DNA of 64,000 nucleotides from Kineosporia aurantiaca JCM 3230 (lineage in GTDB: Bacteria > Actinomycetota > Actinomycetes > Actinomycetales > Kineosporiaceae): contig JODP01000006.1 of assembly GCA_000719025.1 (NCBI GenBank), positions 1-64,000 of the forward strand. Direction: 5' to 3'. The position numbers were made by a program, and so were the translations under genes. Shown here piece by piece: positions 44,873 through 53,346 of this stretch. The notes beneath the pieces are model-generated. The model searched no databases. It saw only the letters and a list, made by a program, of their open reading frames with translations, and was not told the DNA's origin. Position 1 is the first letter of the stretch. Every line of letters starts with the position of its first letter.

Positions 44873-45675
44873 GGGCTCGGCCTACCGGATCGTCGGCGGC
44901 GAGCCGACGCTGGACGGGGTTCCGGGCGAGCTGCTACCAGTGCTGAAACGCTGCCCGGACAGGGATCCGGATGCGCGTCCCACTGCTCCTGAGCTCCTGG
45001 CGATGTTGCTCGGCCGGCCCGGACCCGAGGGCGCCGACCGGGGACCAGTTGCTGATCCGGGGCAGCCGCCTCGCCGGGGCCGGCACGGCGGCGCCGCTGC
45101 CGCGGATCGCCGCCCGGGCAGGCCGCCGTGGGGCGTCGAGGCGACGCCGGCTGGTCCTGGCCGGTGTGGTCGTGGCCGCATTGGCGGCGGGCGGTGTCTG
45201 AGTAGTCACCCAGCGGGCCTCACCCGCGGCGGCATCTCTTGCCTAACGTCGCTGTTCCCAGCGTGGCCGGCACCAGGACCAGTGCGGCGTCCTCCGCCGA
45301 AAATTCGGCTACCGGTACCGGAACGATCATCGGCTTGGCCAACAAATGCCTGGACGTCTCGAACACGCAATCCACGGACGGGACCGTGGTGCAGCTGACC
45401 ACGTGCAACCAGACGAAGGCAAAAATCTGGAATGCCGCCATGGACGGCATGATTCAGACCCCGGTAAGTGCCTGACCGTGGCTGCCGGGATGGTCGAGAT
45501 CGATGGGTGTGATGATGGCGGCGACCAGCCCTGGCGGATCGCTTCGGGCGTCATCTGTGAATACAGGGTCTGGAGACTGTCTGGCGGTGCTGGGCGGGGA
45601 TTCGGCGGATCTCACGGCTACGATGGTCAACAGTTGCTCTGGTGCAGCGAGTCAGGCCTGGTCGTTGCAGATGTG
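44873..45675 (+). pseudogene. decayed copy of kinase C-lobe, membrane helix and lectin (copy D)
   Basis: The longest repeat copy. It begins GSAYRIVGGEPTLDGVPGEL, equivalent to kinase base 38431, and passes through ARPTAPELLAMLLGRPGPE, the transmembrane region and the lectin to base 45675. Frameshifts near 45030, 45460 and 45555 and a stop near 45201 disable it. The N-terminal two-thirds of the kinase is absent. Confidence 0.85.
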
Positions 45676-45750
45676 ACCGGTCTGGATCGGCCCCGCCGCG
45701 ATGGCTGGGGCGGTGGCAGCTTTCGTCATTACCGGTCCGTAAGCAGGTTG

Positions 45751-46782
45751 ATGGGCTTCCCACGCTGGAACAATTCGTCGCCGACAGGTAATTGTCGGCG
45801 ACGGGGGAGAATTGTTGGTCGTCCATCGCGTGCGCTCGATCCGGACCAGGGGGCGCTTGCGCAGTTTGCGGAACAGCTGCGCCAATTGCGTTCCGAGGCG
45901 GGGAGCCCGACGTATCAGGCGATGGCCAACCGTTCCGGCCGATCGAAAGAGGCGCTGGCTGCTGCGGCACGGGGTCTGCAGCCGGTGAGCTGGGAAACGG
46001 TTGATGCGTTCGTGCTGGCCTGCGGCGGGAATCCGGCGGAGTGGAAGCCCCGCTACCTGAGCCTGCAGCAGCAGTTGACGGCCTCCGAGAAGTCCTCTGA
46101 CGGTGGGGATCCCGAAGCAGGGGGAACGAGCGCGGAGCGATTGCCTAGCCCCGAACCCGTGGAAGCGCAGGCGCTCACTTCAGATTTCGCCGCCGGTGAG
46201 ACTCCGGCGCTCATGGGTCTGCGTCGTTGGGATGCCCGGCCGGCCCGCGGACGGCGTCCGGTTGTCTGGGTGGCGGTGCCGGCTGTGGCTGCGGTGGCGG
46301 CCGTCATCGGTGTCGGTGCGATCAGCGCCGAGCAGGGTCCGGCCAACGTGCGCCGTGCAGCGCGGGCCGAGGAAGGTGCGCCGGGCGGCGACGGCTGCGA
46401 CCAGTGGTGGCCGAAGGCCGGAGAACCTGCCTATGGCTGGGCTTATCGCGCCTGCATGAGGCCGGACCCGTTGGCGCCGGGCCGATGGATCCCGGGCGCG
46501 GAGGTCCGCAACCTGGGTGGGGACACAGCGTCGGTGGAGGTGTACGTGAGCTGGGTCAGGGTCCCTGGTGCCGGAGGCGCCAACCAGAACGTGGGGCATC
46601 TGAGCGTGGACACCGGGCCGGTAGCTGCCGGGGCCGTGGGCCGGGTCAGCGTCGCAGCGGTGGCGCATCCGGGTTCGTCCTGGTGCCTGTGGACGGAGGT
46701 GGCCCCACTGATCACGCCGCAGCAGCGATGGAGTGATTCGCCCAAGACGGCCGCGAAGGGCGGGCTCTGCCCGGTTCAGTGA
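45751..46782 (+). CDS. HTH-domain membrane protein, start uncertain
   Basis: 343 residues from the first in-frame ATG (45751). By homology of layout the real protein should start about 20 residues later, at IVGRPSRALDPDQGALAQFA, where the codon is ATT (45811). The N-terminal domain is an actinobacterial HTH (FAEQLRQLRSEAGSPTYQAM, ANRSGRSKEALAAAARG). A linker leads to one membrane helix (VVWVAVPAVAAVAAVIGVGA) and an extracellular beta-domain with two or three cysteines (GDGCDQWWPKAG, SSWCLWTEV). It resembles membrane-tethered XRE-type regulators. A nested inverted repeat covers the start region. Confidence 0.7.
   Translation: MGFPRWNNSSPTGNCRRRGRIVGRPSRALDPDQGALAQFAEQLRQLRSEAGSPTYQAMANRSGRSKEALAAAARGLQPVSWETVDAFVLACGGNPAEWKPRYLSLQQQLTASEKSSDGGDPEAGGTSAERLPSPEPVEAQALTSDFAAGETPALMGLRRWDARPARGRRPVVWVAVPAVAAVAAVIGVGAISAEQGPANVRRAARAEEGAPGGDGCDQWWPKAGEPAYGWAYRACMRPDPLAPGRWIPGAEVRNLGGDTASVEVYVSWVRVPGAGGANQNVGHLSVDTGPVAAGAVGRVSVAAVAHPGSSWCLWTEVAPLITPQQRWSDSPKTAAKGGLCPVQ
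45770..45815 (+). promoter_or_regulatory. nested inverted repeat at the start of the HTH gene
   Basis: Outer arms ACAATTC (45770-45776) and GAATTGT (45809-45815) enclose inner arms CGTCGCCGACA (45776-45786) and TGTCGGCGACG (45793-45803). It is either an operator for the HTH protein itself or a hairpin that masks GGGGGAG (45803-45809). Confidence 0.6.
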
Positions 46783-46880
46783 CCTCGTTGCCTATCTACG
46801 TCCCCATGACTGGAGTGCGTGACGTGCTCTGCTGAGTGGAGGTCGCGGCCGGCTGGGCTCGGCCGCGACCATCGCCTCGA

Positions 46881-48245
46881 TCAGCTGTTCCAGCCTCCAC
46901 CGATCTGGCGGCGGGTACCGAACCCGCCGGTGCCGCTGCCGGGGTAGAGCCACAGGATCCCGGTGGGATCAATGGCGAGCAGGTCAGGATGGCCGTCCTG
47001 GTCCAGATCCCCGGCCCCCTCGATCTCGCGCATGTTTGTCCAGCCGCCGTTGCCGATCAGGACGCGGGTGCCGAAGCCGTTCATGCGGCGTCCGGGGTAG
47101 AGCCAGAGCTTGCCGGTGGCGGTCTCCACGGCCCCCAGGTCGGTGGTGCCGTCTCCATTCAGGTCACCCAGGTTCGTCAGCGAGTTCATCGAGTCCCAGT
47201 TGGTGCCCAGGGACGTGCGGGTGTCGAAACCGGCGGCCGACCCGTGGTATTGCCACAGGGTCCCGGTCGCGTCCACGGCCAGCATCTCGGGGTAGCCGTC
47301 ACCGTCGAGGTCGCCCATCGATGTCAGGTTGCTCATCGCGGACCAGCCGCCGTTGCCGATCAGCCGCCGGGTGCCGAACCCCTGGGACCGGCCGGGGTAG
47401 AGCCACAGCTGGCCGGTGGCCCGCTCGACCGCGACCAGGTCGGGGTAAGGATTACTTGCGGTCCGGCCGAGGTTGGCCAGCTCGGTCATGGTGTCCCAGT
47501 TCGTGCCCAGGTCCAGGCGGGTTCCGAAGCCGGCCGCCGCGACCCGGTAGGGGTAGCGCCACAGCCGCCCGCCCGCATCGCCGGTGTGTACGGTCAGCAG
47601 CTCGCGGCCACCGTCGCCGTCGAGGTCGTCCATGCTGGTCAGCTGCACGTAGCGGACGGGAGGAGCGCTGTCCTGCTTGATGCCGGTGTAGCGGATCGGC
47701 TTGAAGCCGGCCTCCTTCATGCTGCTGAGGGTCCGGGTCTTGGCGATCGTGCCGATGCCGGTGTCGTACTCCTCGTAGGTGTTGATCGCGGTGTGGGCGC
47801 TGCTGGTCCAGCTGACGAAGAGCACGATGTGGCCCTTCGTGGCGTTGCGTCGTACAGCAGCATCACCCGGCTGAAGGTCGCTCCATCCGATGTCTGACCA
47901 CCTGGACGAGGAGCCATAGAAGCTAGCGGTGTCCGGGGACGAGGAGAGCCCCCACGCCATGGCGACGAAGCCGGAGCAATCGGTGCGGTACTGCCGGCCG
48001 GCGGCATCGCCGTGGCAGGCCTCCTGGCTGTAAGACACGTTCGCGCTCACCCATGCTTTGCCGCGGGCCATGATGTCCGCGCGGGTCAGGGTGCCCGCGG
48101 CCAGGCCGCCCTTGGCATCGCAGTACACGGCGGCGGCGTACCGGCCGGGTTCGGGCGCTGCCCAGGCTGTTGAGGCGACACCGGTCAATGTCGTCAGCGC
48201 GAGGGCGGCGGCGGTCAGCGCCGGTCTGATCTTGGAGGTGCGCAC
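46881..48245 (-). CDS. secreted NlpC/P60-like protein with FG-GAP/VCBS repeats
   Basis: 454 residues. The signal peptide ends near AWAAPEP (residue 29). Residues about 30-180 hold a papain-like cysteine-peptidase core: the catalytic cysteine lies in YRTDCSGFVAMAWGL and the histidine in KGHIVLFVSW. The rest is a run of FG-GAP-like units, each with an acidic calcium loop (DLDGDGGREL, DLDGDGYPEM, DLNGDGTTDL, DLDQDGHPDL) and a WLYPG strand, forming a propeller-like surface. It is likely to act on peptidoglycan or peptides at the cell surface, with the repeats binding glycans or protein. Monocistronic. Confidence 0.87.
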   Translation of the reverse strand: MRTSKIRPALTAAALALTTLTGVASTAWAAPEPGRYAAAVYCDAKGGLAAGTLTRADIMARGKAWVSANVSYSQEACHGDAAGRQYRTDCSGFVAMAWGLSSSPDTASFYGSSSRWSDIGWSDLQPGDAAVRRNATKGHIVLFVSWTSSAHTAINTYEEYDTGIGTIAKTRTLSSMKEAGFKPIRYTGIKQDSAPPVRYVQLTSMDDLDGDGGRELLTVHTGDAGGRLWRYPYRVAAAGFGTRLDLGTNWDTMTELANLGRTASNPYPDLVAVERATGQLWLYPGRSQGFGTRRLIGNGGWSAMSNLTSMGDLDGDGYPEMLAVDATGTLWQYHGSAAGFDTRTSLGTNWDSMNSLTNLGDLNGDGTTDLGAVETATGKLWLYPGRRMNGFGTRVLIGNGGWTNMREIEGAGDLDQDGHPDLLAIDPTGILWLYPGSGTGGFGTRRQIGGGWNS

Positions 48246-48541
48246 GCGGAGTTCTCCTTCACCGGGAACGGGGAATGGCCAGGCAGAAGGCCTTGCCAGG
48301 GTCGATGTTCGGGGTGGAGGGAGGCCATGAGCGGTGGGTCGGGCAATTCGGTTTACTCGTTCTGGTCGGTCGGCTTGATGCGACCTCGCACTCTCCCTTC
48401 CGGCTGGCCAATATCTGACCAGCGCTGTGCCCAGAAGGCTCCGGACCGGGTCATAGACCAGGGTCCGTACCGCGACCTCGCCGCGCGCACAGGTGCATCA
48501 GCGAAAGTCGGCAGTCAGCGCGCTGACGCGGAGGCTGTCCT
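48246..48541. other. intergenic region with no supported gene
   Basis: About 300 bases before a truncated membrane-protein fragment. No feature other than short G-rich runs. Confidence 0.45.
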
Positions 48542-48815
48542 GATCGCTCACGCATCGTTGCCTGCCTCATCCCGGTCGCAATCATCGTCGGCTACGTCGT
48601 GGTCGGAGACGACAGACTGGATCACGCGTTCTGGTGGTTCCTGGTGCTGGCGAGCGGTGGAGCGGTCCTGTACATCGGCTTGCTCCTGGCGTTCGTGTTC
48701 TGGAGGCGTCGGCGCGGTACTCGCTGGGCGCAGCCGCCGCTGCTGCTGGGAGTGGACCGGGCCCGGCGCAAGAGCATCCTCAAGAGTGTCCGGGCTGGAG
48801 AACCGGTGATCATGA
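48542..48815 (+). pseudogene. truncated membrane protein fragment
   Basis: The frame reads IVACLIPVAIIVGYVVVGDD, HAFWWFLVLASGGAVLYIGL, LLAFVFWRRRRG and then VDRARRKSILKSVRAGEP, giving two membrane helices and a basic tail. No ATG or GTG stands before the first helix, because a TGA lies at 48524, and after about 48815 it runs antisense into the next gene. It looks like the middle of an integral membrane protein cut at both ends. Confidence 0.6.
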
Positions 48816-48974
48816 AGAGCGTCGTGACTCCGCCGCTTCGCGCGCCAGCTGGCGCTCCCGGGCCTGCTCTGCCTTTTGCTGAAGGTATTCGACGTACTCG
48901 GGGGTCAGCTTGCTGTAGTCGGTCACGACCCGCTCCGAGAAGGGAGCCCTGACCTGAGCGTCCTCACTCATCAT
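48810..48974 (-). CDS. small charged helical protein
   Basis: 54 residues from tandem ATG codons at 48974, with AAAGGA upstream. The sequence has SEDAQVRAPFSERVVTDYSK and then a charged helix YLQQKAEQARERQLAREAAE. It is cytoplasmic, with coiled-coil potential. No family recognised. It overlaps the 3' end of the broken membrane gene on the other strand by a few bases. Confidence 0.55.
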   Translation of the reverse strand: MMSEDAQVRAPFSERVVTDYSKLTPEYVEYLQQKAEQARERQLAREAAESRRSS

Positions 48975-49097
48975 CGGTCCTTTCACCTGTCCGGCGACCA
49001 GTCTACGAGCCACGGCCGGGGCGCCCGGGATTGAGCCTTCAGGGTGGCCGAGCGTCCGTGTGCGCCCAATGGTTCCAGCGATGTCTTGAACCCTCAT

Positions 49098-49424
49098 GGT
49101 CGCCGCGGTACGGATTTCCCGATTCAGAATCGACTTATCCGATCAGGGGAAGCGCCGTCAGCAGCTCCCGTGCCGGACAGCACGTCCGCAAAAGCAGGCA
49201 ACACGCGCGCAGGATGCTCCGCACGCACCCTGCTGGGCTCGGCCAGCGCGCGCATCAGGTGCAGGTAGGTGCGGGCGTCTGCTTCTTGGTGGGTGCCATG
49301 TCACGCCTGCCTCGAGCGGGTAAGCCAGATCAACTTGGCACCCAAGGGCACGAACCCCCACACGGTTCGTCTGACCGGCGACTGACCAGCGTGCGTGCTT
49401 CGCGGGCCGTCCTGAGACGTTCGC
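49098..49424. other. intergenic region, no gene seen
   Basis: 327 bases. Neither strand shows a supported frame. An imperfect inverted repeat (GGGTGCCATG near 49290 with TTGGCACCC near 49336) may be a terminator. Confidence 0.4.
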
Positions 49425-50114
49425 TCACGCAGCGGTCTCCCGTGACGCTGGCTCGGGGATCCCCAGCACCTGGTAGAGAGAGTGCCCTTCACCCGCCCAG
49501 CGACCGAGCTTGCCGCGGTCGAGCAGGTGGATGCCGTGCTGCGGAGCCCAGAGCAGGGCGTGCCGTGTGAAGCCGGCGTTGGTCGCCACGATCGTGATGT
49601 CCGCGCCGTGCACGGGTTTCGCGGTTCCGTTCACGGTATACAGAACCTGCACCCCCACGTTGCGTGCCTGGGTGGTGTGCTTGCACTGGACGACAAAGAC
49701 GCTTCGTGCGTCTCGAGCCTTGACGTCGGCGCCCTGGTCGTTGCTGCGGCCTACGTGCTCAGCGTTCAGGCCGTCCCGGCGCATGAGTTCGGTGCAGGCG
49801 AGTTCGAAGGCCGTGGGCGACATCGCGTCGATCTCGGCCAGCGTGAAGCGAAGGCGGCGAAGCCGGTCCTCACGCTGGCGCTGGTCCTCCACTGCCGCGG
49901 CGACGAAGGACCAGATGGCGAGGAGCAGGATGATCGCCAGGACGACGAGCACGTACCAGTGGGCGATGAGCCAGTGGTAGGCAGCGGTCACGAGCGGTAC
50001 GCCCACCGCGATGAAGACGATGACTGCCACGATCAGGCCGGGCGCGGAGATGCCTGCATCGCCAGGTCGGCCGCCGACGCGTGGCCCGATCACACGCTCA
50101 GCGGGCGCTGACAT
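49425..50114 (-). CDS. Mrr-like restriction endonuclease fold protein with membrane anchor
   Basis: 229 residues from the ATG at 50114. Two membrane helices (LIVAVIVFIAVGVPLVTAAY and HWYVLVVLAIILLLAIWSF) precede a PD-(D/E)xK nuclease domain: FELACTELMRRDGLNAEHVG, then GADVKARDARSVFVVQCKH, where D and Q-x-K form the metal site. This is the layout of Mrr_cat-type enzymes that cut modified or foreign DNA. The start is inside the last 17 bases of the upstream SPOR-like gene, so the two are coupled. It probably degrades DNA at the membrane, but a sensor role is also possible. Confidence 0.88.
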   Translation of the reverse strand: MSAPAERVIGPRVGGRPGDAGISAPGLIVAVIVFIAVGVPLVTAAYHWLIAHWYVLVVLAIILLLAIWSFVAAAVEDQRQREDRLRRLRFTLAEIDAMSPTAFELACTELMRRDGLNAEHVGRSNDQGADVKARDARSVFVVQCKHTTQARNVGVQVLYTVNGTAKPVHGADITIVATNAGFTRHALLWAPQHGIHLLDRGKLGRWAGEGHSLYQVLGIPEPASRETAA

Positions 50115-50577
50115 CGCGCACCTTGCTTCCCGGCAACCGGTCGGAGATCTTGGTCGCTGACCGGGTGCCCGCCGTGCTGCGGGGGAACGGCCCGACGTAG
50201 ACCACGCAGTAGCCGGGGCGCAGGGGGGCGTAGGCCGCTGAGGCGAGGACTCCGGCCGCGTACTTCTGCTTCCGCAGAGCCCGCGCACGGACGCCCGCGG
50301 ACCCGCAGTCGGTGTGACTGGAAACCTGCACGATCCTTGCCTTTCGGCCCAGGGCAGGCCAGGCGTCCGCCACAGGTTTGGAGGCCCCGTGGCTGGAAGG
50401 CCCGAACAATGCGCCGCCGGCCATCACCGCCAGGAAAAGCAGGACCGCCATCACGCCGGCGACCGGCCCCGCTGGCGAGTCACCTTTCGGTGTCGCCGGC
50501 GCCCCCGACGTGGGGCTTCGAAAGTGGGCACGAACCCGTGTTCCGTCCGCGCGCCGGTATGACGATACGTGTGGCAT
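50098..50577 (-). CDS. single-pass membrane protein with SPOR-like domain
   Basis: 159 residues. A short cytoplasmic start (MPHVSSYRRADGTRVRAHFR) precedes a membrane helix at about 40-60 (VAGVMAVLLFLAVMAGGALF). The outer part reads RIVQVSSHTDCGSAGVRARA and PGYCVVYVGPFPRS, resembling a SPOR domain that binds denuded peptidoglycan, with two cysteines that may pair. It overlaps the nuclease gene by 17 bases. Domain assignment is tentative. Confidence 0.65.
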   Translation of the reverse strand: MPHVSSYRRADGTRVRAHFRSPTSGAPATPKGDSPAGPVAGVMAVLLFLAVMAGGALFGPSSHGASKPVADAWPALGRKARIVQVSSHTDCGSAGVRARALRKQKYAAGVLASAAYAPLRPGYCVVYVGPFPRSTAGTRSATKISDRLPGSKVRDVSAR

Positions 50578-50799
50578 GGAGGATCCCCGTTCTCACTCCG
50601 ATTGGTCTTCGCACCATAAACGCGACCACCGACAGTCTTGAGGAGCAGGCATTTGCCCGGACTCGGAGCCGTATGAAGAGCGGTTAAGTTGCTATGAGAG
50701 TGCAATGAGAGTGCCTTGAAGCCGAAGGGATTCGGTCTCCTGGGGGATTTCCGGAACGTGCTGCGCATCGGCCGTTGGCAAATCCGGGTAGGGATCTTA

Positions 50800-51153
50800 A
50801 TGTCGCGGGGGAACGAAGGCATCGAGAAGAGGTTCGCTGTGGTGCATTGCGATCGATGTTGCCTGAGAGTTTCGCTCACCAAGAAGGGGACTCTGCCTAA
50901 GCATTACGCCGAGTCGACCTACGGCGTGATCTTTGTTCGCGACCAGAAGCCTTGCCCAGGTTCAGCAACCACGTCCTTCACGCCTGACCGCGAGATGTGG
51001 AAATCGTGCAGGCGACCACGCAGTGGGCAGACATGTCCGGCCTGTGGAAGGAAGCGTCTGACGCTGAATACCAACGGTCGGTTCCCGATGCACCGCGCAC
51101 CGCAGGGTCACGGATGCACCCTGGCCGAGGCGAATCGGCAGGTCCGCAGATGA
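50800..51153 (+). CDS. small zinc-ribbon-like protein
   Basis: 117 residues from the ATG at 50800; upstream start codons in frame are possible. Two cysteine pairs (VVHCDRCCLRVS near residue 20 and TCPACGRKRL near residue 82) could form a zinc ribbon, with later histidines (MHRAPQGHGC). The remainder is basic. No family recognised. The ribosome site is poor, so the confidence is limited. Confidence 0.5.
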   Translation: MSRGNEGIEKRFAVVHCDRCCLRVSLTKKGTLPKHYAESTYGVIFVRDQKPCPGSATTSFTPDREMWKSCRRPRSGQTCPACGRKRLTLNTNGRFPMHRAPQGHGCTLAEANRQVRR

Positions 51154-51418
51154 CACCGGAGGCGAATCGGTTCCAGATCCAGTCACGTGGACGGGATTAC
51201 TCCCGGCTTGAGCGGCACCTGCCAGGCTCAGCTGGGGGGAGGGAGTCGAGAAGACAAGGTCGTGGAGGTCGTCCTCGAGGACTGGGCGAATCATGGGGCA
51301 GTCTCTCGGCGGGTCGAGAGACCTGACTGACCGCCGAGTGGCGGGCAGAGCACTACTTTCGAGTCATTGCCCTCGCGAGCTCTACGAAGAAGGACGCCAC
51401 GTGCCAGTCCTCATGAAG

Positions 51419-52453
51419 TCAGAGCGGCCGCTGCTCACCGTTCTGGTCCTGTGTCCGCTCGGCTTCCAGTACCTCCACGACGTCGATTAGGGGTTCATCC
51501 TCGGACTCAGCAGCTTTGGCCCCTGCTGGAGAAGCCGAGGCCATCCATTCGTCAGGGTTGATGCCGTAGGTCTCGGACAGGGTGCGGAGCCGGTACACCG
51601 CCTGGGCGCGCCGGAAGGTCTGGTCGGTGAGCTGAGCGCTCATGGTCGCGTTGAGAGCAATCCCAACCAACGGCACGGCCTGGGCGAGCTTGCGCTTCAC
51701 CAGCTTGAAGCCGAGGGCGGTGTACATCTGGTCGAGCACGCGGACCAGGAGGTGCTCATTGAGTTGCTTCCAGGTGGCCTGGCGCATCATCTGCTGGGTT
51801 AGCCGAGACAGGGCGGCCAGCGATTGGGTCTTGGCGGCCATGGAACCGGCGGCGCCGAGCGAGAGGACACCCATGGCGAAAAGTTCTTCGTCGGGCTGGC
51901 TCACGTCGTAGCCATACCCGCAGGCCACCGCACCAATCGTGCGTCCCATCATCGCCATCGACGCCACCGCGTCCGCGGCGACCGCACCGACGGCTACGAC
52001 CGCAGAAGTCCCGGCGGTCACGGTGGTGGCAACCTCGGCCCCGGTGACTGCCAGCGCCGTCGCGGCACCCTGTCCGGCAGAGGCTGCGGCGTATCCGAAC
52101 CGGGACGGTTGGAGGGCATCGCGGTGTTCGAGGGACAGTCGCCGCACGTCCTGGTAGGTCGTCACGTGAGAATGAGTCTTGGCCGCGTACTTTACGGTCG
52201 ATTCGGGGCTGGCGCTGCGCAGTGCTGGCTGGAAGGTAAGGGCGAGCGTTCCCTCGAAGCTTCTTTCGATGACGTCCCTGGCCAGGTCGGCCCCGGGCAC
52301 CACACCGACCGTGCTGGTGATCATGGACGACACACCGGACACACCGCTGCGGACGAATCCCGGGACCAGACTCCGGCCGGGCTGCCCGTACAGCGACTTC
52401 ACGCACTGGCGCCAGGCGGCCTGCTCGTACGGCGTCATGTCTTCGAAGCTCAT
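51419..52453 (-). CDS. EcsC family protein
   Basis: 344 residues from the ATG at 52453 (GCTGAGG upstream). The N-terminus is MTPYEQAAWRQCVKSLYG, followed by helical stretches rich in alanine and valine (AVTGAEVATTVTAGTSAVVA, VAADAVASMAMMGRTIGAVA) and FAMGVLSLGAAGS, characteristic of EcsC domains. The C-terminal part has LTDQTFRRAQAVYRLRTLSE and an acidic tail. EcsC proteins are membrane-associated and of unsettled function. Monocistronic inside the nuclease-rich island. Confidence 0.82.
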   Translation of the reverse strand: MSFEDMTPYEQAAWRQCVKSLYGQPGRSLVPGFVRSGVSGVSSMITSTVGVVPGADLARDVIERSFEGTLALTFQPALRSASPESTVKYAAKTHSHVTTYQDVRRLSLEHRDALQPSRFGYAAASAGQGAATALAVTGAEVATTVTAGTSAVVAVGAVAADAVASMAMMGRTIGAVACGYGYDVSQPDEELFAMGVLSLGAAGSMAAKTQSLAALSRLTQQMMRQATWKQLNEHLLVRVLDQMYTALGFKLVKRKLAQAVPLVGIALNATMSAQLTDQTFRRAQAVYRLRTLSETYGINPDEWMASASPAGAKAAESEDEPLIDVVEVLEAERTQDQNGEQRPL

Positions 52454-52832
52454 GATCCTCAGCTCCCTCGAAGTCGGCGTGTCCACCGTTCGCGCGGGCT
52501 ACGCCCTTGGGGGCCGATATCGGCTCGAATGGTCCATAACTTGAGGTCCAGGACCGGCTGGCGATGAAGCCGAGGGAACAAGCGCGCCCGGGTGCCTGGG
52601 ACCGGCGATGACGGTGGCAAGCGTGGGTGCAGCAGTGGACGTGGACAGGGCACAAAGGAGGGCGGTGCCTCCCCACCCCAGCCGCCGGAAGCCTCGTCGG
52701 TGAGGATAAGTGGAGGCCGGCGGCTCAGAGCAACCCTCTCCATTGAAGACTTTCCCACCTCCTCAGTCACAGGAGCTCCGGGGGCGGTAAGGGTGCACGT
52801 GGCGGTGGCAGGAGCATGGAGAAACTCCTGAC
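52454..52832. other. intergenic region, no gene seen
   Basis: About 380 bases upstream of the EcsC gene (minus strand) with no supported frame. It should include the EcsC promoter. Confidence 0.45.
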
Positions 52833-52892
52833 GGGATCACGATTGTCGAGATCACGATTGTCGAGATCACGATTGTCGAGATCACGATTGTC
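52833..52892 (+). repeat. four 15-bp tandem repeats
   Basis: GGGATCACGATTGTC followed by three copies of GAGATCACGATTGTC, exact apart from the first two bases, ending in GGGATC of a fifth partial unit. It lies just before a transposase remnant. Confidence 0.92.
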
Positions 52893-52929
52893 GGGATCAA
52901 GATCCATCACCAGCAGTTCCGTGTACTTG

Positions 52930-53215
52930 TGTACGGCTCGGGCATGACCGTGTCCTCCCAGACGCTGCGGCTCGTCATGAACGCGTTGCGCACGCGCCGG
53001 CAGGGCAGTGGGGCCCGGTGGCGTGTGGTTCTGGGCCAGCAGGTTTGAGGGGGTTTAGCGCATCTGAAGAAAGGAGACCTACAGCGATCTGGCCGTGGGG
53101 TCCAGGGTTGGCACGACCACGGCCTACTTGGTATCTACTCGAGGGGCTGGAGGTGCTGACTGCTTGCCCCAACTCTGGCGCAGGCGATCCAGACGGCCTG
53201 GTTTGAGGAGGCTGA
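52930..53215 (+). mobile_element. remnant of an IS5-type transposase gene
   Basis: The frame from 52930 reads VYGSGMTVSSQTLRLVMNAL and ARWRVVLGQQ, the N-terminal HTH region of a family of actinobacterial DDE transposases. Then in other frames come LAHLKKG, TYSDLAVG, VGTTTAY and, last, LAPTLAQAIQTAWFEEAE. These blocks are in the usual order but frameshifted. No inverted repeats or catalytic DDE part remain. It marks past insertion in this island. Confidence 0.65.
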
Positions 53216-53346
53216 AAAGTCTTCAGTGGCAGGAGATCGCTGCGGTGGGAGCACGCGCTGCATGAGTCCATTGCCTATGACTGCGGCGGCGTATCTCCGC
53301 AGGGCGTCGTCCGCGATCAACGTAATACCCGGTCCGGCGAGGTGCC

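Noticed and set aside
48327..48809. 160-aa plus-strand open frame
   Set aside because: The true coding frame of this stretch is the membrane fragment at 48542; this one is out of phase and without domains.
52833..52892. CRISPR or iteron origin
   Set aside because: Four 15-bp units without spacers, and no replication gene nearby.
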